Below the pieces are notes generated by a model. It worked only from the letters and a program-made list of their open reading frames with translations, was not told the DNA's origin and did no database searches. Shown one piece after another: positions 4,452-5,684 of a stretch of 5,684 nucleotides of DNA. This DNA is from an uncultured Coriobacteriales bacterium (GTDB lineage: Bacteria; Actinomycetota; Coriobacteriia; Coriobacteriales; UMGS124), in assembly GCA_903789505.1 (NCBI GenBank), contig CAIFEU010000157.1:1-5684 (forward strand), in the 5' to 3' direction. A program made the translations under genes and the position numbers. The number at the start of each line of letters is the position of its first letter. Positions within the stretch are counted from its first letter, which is position 1.

Positions 4452-5684
4452 ATGGCGAACATGGTCGACTACCTATCCTGGCGTGGCGACCTCACGCTCG
4501 ACGAGCGGCCGTTCAACGACGCGGATGCCCTGGTGCTCTCGTCGCTGTCGTATTTCGATTTAGGCGGCGTCGTCCCGAGTGCCGACGCTTCGGGGGCGCC
4601 TGCCGACGCCGAGGCGCCCCGCCGGGCGGTGCCGCTCTCGGAGGCGCTCGACGGGCTGCTCGAGCGCGCGGGCGGCGACCTGCGTCCCTACGTCCGGTCG
4701 ATGGCGTCGATCGACGCCACGCTCGCTCGCGCCGCCGCGGCCTCGCGCAGGCTCGGGCAGGCCCTCGTGAGCGGCTACGTGGATGTGACCGACGAGGCCG
4801 CCTCGCTGCAGTTCGCCGCCATGCGGTTCGACCTCGCCCCCGGGCTGAGCTTCGTCGCCCTGCGCGGGACCGACTCCTCGCTGGTGGGGTGGCGCGAGAA
4901 CTTCCTGCTGGGCTCCCGCGTCACGGTCGCACAGCGCATGGCGGCGTCGTACGTGCGCGACGCCGCCCGCGAGGCGGCGCGCTCCGGGACCAGGCTGCTG
5001 GTGGGCGGCCACTCCAAGGGCGGCAACCTGGCCGAGTACGCGTGCGTGAGCTGCCCGGGGGAGCTGCGCGCCGCCATCGGTCGCTGCTGGAGCTTCGACG
5101 GGCCCGGGTTCGACCGCGCGATCGTCCCCGCCGACGGCCACGACGTGCTGGGGGAGCGGTTCCGCCGCCTGCAGCCGGCGTACTCGATCGTCGGGCAGCT
5201 GTTCGACCGGCCCGGCGAGCCGCGCGCCTACGTGGCGAGCTCCGCGCGGGGCTCGGTCCAGCACGACCCGATGACCTGGCAGGTGGCGTGCGACGGCTCG
5301 TTCGTCGCCGCCCCGGGGCTCGACCCCTCCGCGGCGCTGCTCGACGAGGCACTGGCGGGGTGGATCGCGTCGATACCCCTGGGCGAGCGGGAGAGGTTCA
5401 CCAACGAGCTGTTCGACGTGCTGGGCGCGGGCGGCGCCAAGACGTTCGAGGAGTTCTTCGCCGCGCCGCTGTCGCCGCAGGTCGCATCCGCGGTGGCGCG
5501 CTCCTCGAGGCAGACCAAGGAGATCGCGCTGCGCTTCGTGCAGATCGCCGCGGGCAAGGGCGCCGACGCGGTGGCGCGAGCGGTGGGCGAGGGCGCGGCA
5601 GAGGCGGCGCGCCGGCTCTCCGGCGCGGTGGGCAGGGTGGGCGACGCCGTGCGCGCCGCGGGCGAGTCCCGCGGGCCCTCGGCC
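4452..5684 (+). CDS. Mbeg1-like (DUF2974) alpha/beta hydrolase, 3' end outside window
   Basis: The frame is open from ATG 4452 to the last base, giving 411 residues without a stop. It matches the Mbeg1-like/DUF2974 family of lipase-like serine hydrolases. The N-terminal block D-Y-L-S-W-R-G-D-L with P-F-N-D-A-D is the family start, which supports this ATG over M4; GGAGG at 4437-4441 is 10 bases upstream. Further blocks are R-G-T-D (138-141) followed by G-W-R-E, the nucleophile elbow G-H-S-K-G-G-N with S188, D-G-P-G-F from 216, and Q-H-D-P with H271. A Ser188-Asp216-His271 triad is my inference from family order. A lipid or ester substrate is likely but not demonstrated. Residues 50-60 form an alanine/proline-rich insertion. 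From about 350 onward the sequence is an alanine-rich amphipathic helical tail of unknown role that continues past the edge. No signal peptide is seen, so a cytoplasmic location is expected. Confidence 0.92.
   Translation, partial: MANMVDYLSWRGDLTLDERPFNDADALVLSSLSYFDLGGVVPSADASGAPADAEAPRRAVPLSEALDGLLERAGGDLRPYVRSMASIDATLARAAAASRRLGQALVSGYVDVTDEAASLQFAAMRFDLAPGLSFVALRGTDSSLVGWRENFLLGSRVTVAQRMAASYVRDAAREAARSGTRLLVGGHSKGGNLAEYACVSCPGELRAAIGRCWSFDGPGFDRAIVPADGHDVLGERFRRLQPAYSIVGQLFDRPGEPRAYVASSARGSVQHDPMTWQVACDGSFVAAPGLDPSAALLDEALAGWIASIPLGERERFTNELFDVLGAGGAKTFEEFFAAPLSPQVASAVARSSRQTKEIALRFVQIAAGKGADAVARAVGEGAAEAARRLSGAVGRVGDAVRAAGESRGPSA

Noticed and set aside
3632..4462. Longer rhomboid start at ATG 4460-4462
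   Set aside because: The added 65 residues are low-complexity Arg/Pro and overlap the start of the divergent Mbeg1-like gene. The ATG at 4265-4267 has an ideal Shine-Dalgarno sequence and fits family length.
4560..5264. 234-codon minus-strand frame over the Mbeg1-like gene
   Set aside because: Antisense shadow of a gene with clear family motifs on the plus strand.

Overview
The window looks like chromosomal DNA of a very high-GC bacterium, with coding regions at roughly 70-80% GC by my line counts and almost all third codon positions G or C. A two-catalytic-motif rhomboid, a Mbeg1-like (DUF2974) hydrolase and a RhaD aldolase together suggest an actinobacterium of the Coriobacteriia (Olsenella/Atopobium/Collinsella type). 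That taxonomic call is inference from composition and gene content; there is no rRNA in the window to settle it.

Layout from left to right. (1) 3-941, +: the 3' part of a DEDDh-type 3'-5' exonuclease-like gene whose start lies outside the window. (2) 942-1082: a convergent gap packed with GC-rich hairpins, including a C11/G11 stem. (3) 1083-1511, -: a Dps/ferritin-like protein with a full ferroxidase site. (4) 1512-1832: a divergent control region whose dps-proximal half (about 1560-1660) is strikingly AT-rich and holds dyads and a possible promoter, while the half next to rhaD is extremely GC-rich. (5) 1833-2762, +: rhaD, rhamnulose-1-phosphate aldolase, with every metal and catalytic residue in register with the E. 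coli enzyme. (6) 2763-3631: an 869-base stretch with no convincing gene, clearly lower in GC, with several strong inverted repeats. (7) 3632-4267, -: an intramembrane rhomboid protease. (8) 4268-4451: a short divergent gap. (9) 4452-5684, +: a Mbeg1-like serine alpha/beta hydrolase that runs off the right edge.

The genes do not form one pathway: each is transcribed away from or toward its neighbour, so all five are probably separate transcription units. Dps handles iron and peroxide stress, RhaD cleaves rhamnulose-1-phosphate to DHAP and L-lactaldehyde without the rest of a rha operon being visible here, and the rhomboid and Mbeg1-like genes share a divergent gap.

The most interesting stretch is 2763-3631. 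It contains a 47-base inverted repeat that is an unbroken 20-bp stem only when read as minus-strand RNA, two A-A'-A triads that can form mutually exclusive hairpins, a geometrically plausible H-type pseudoknot, a possible long-range closing helix, and a near-match to the T-box 14-mer. I put it forward as a candidate structured non-coding RNA region. No known RNA family was recognised, and some of the pairings could be chance.
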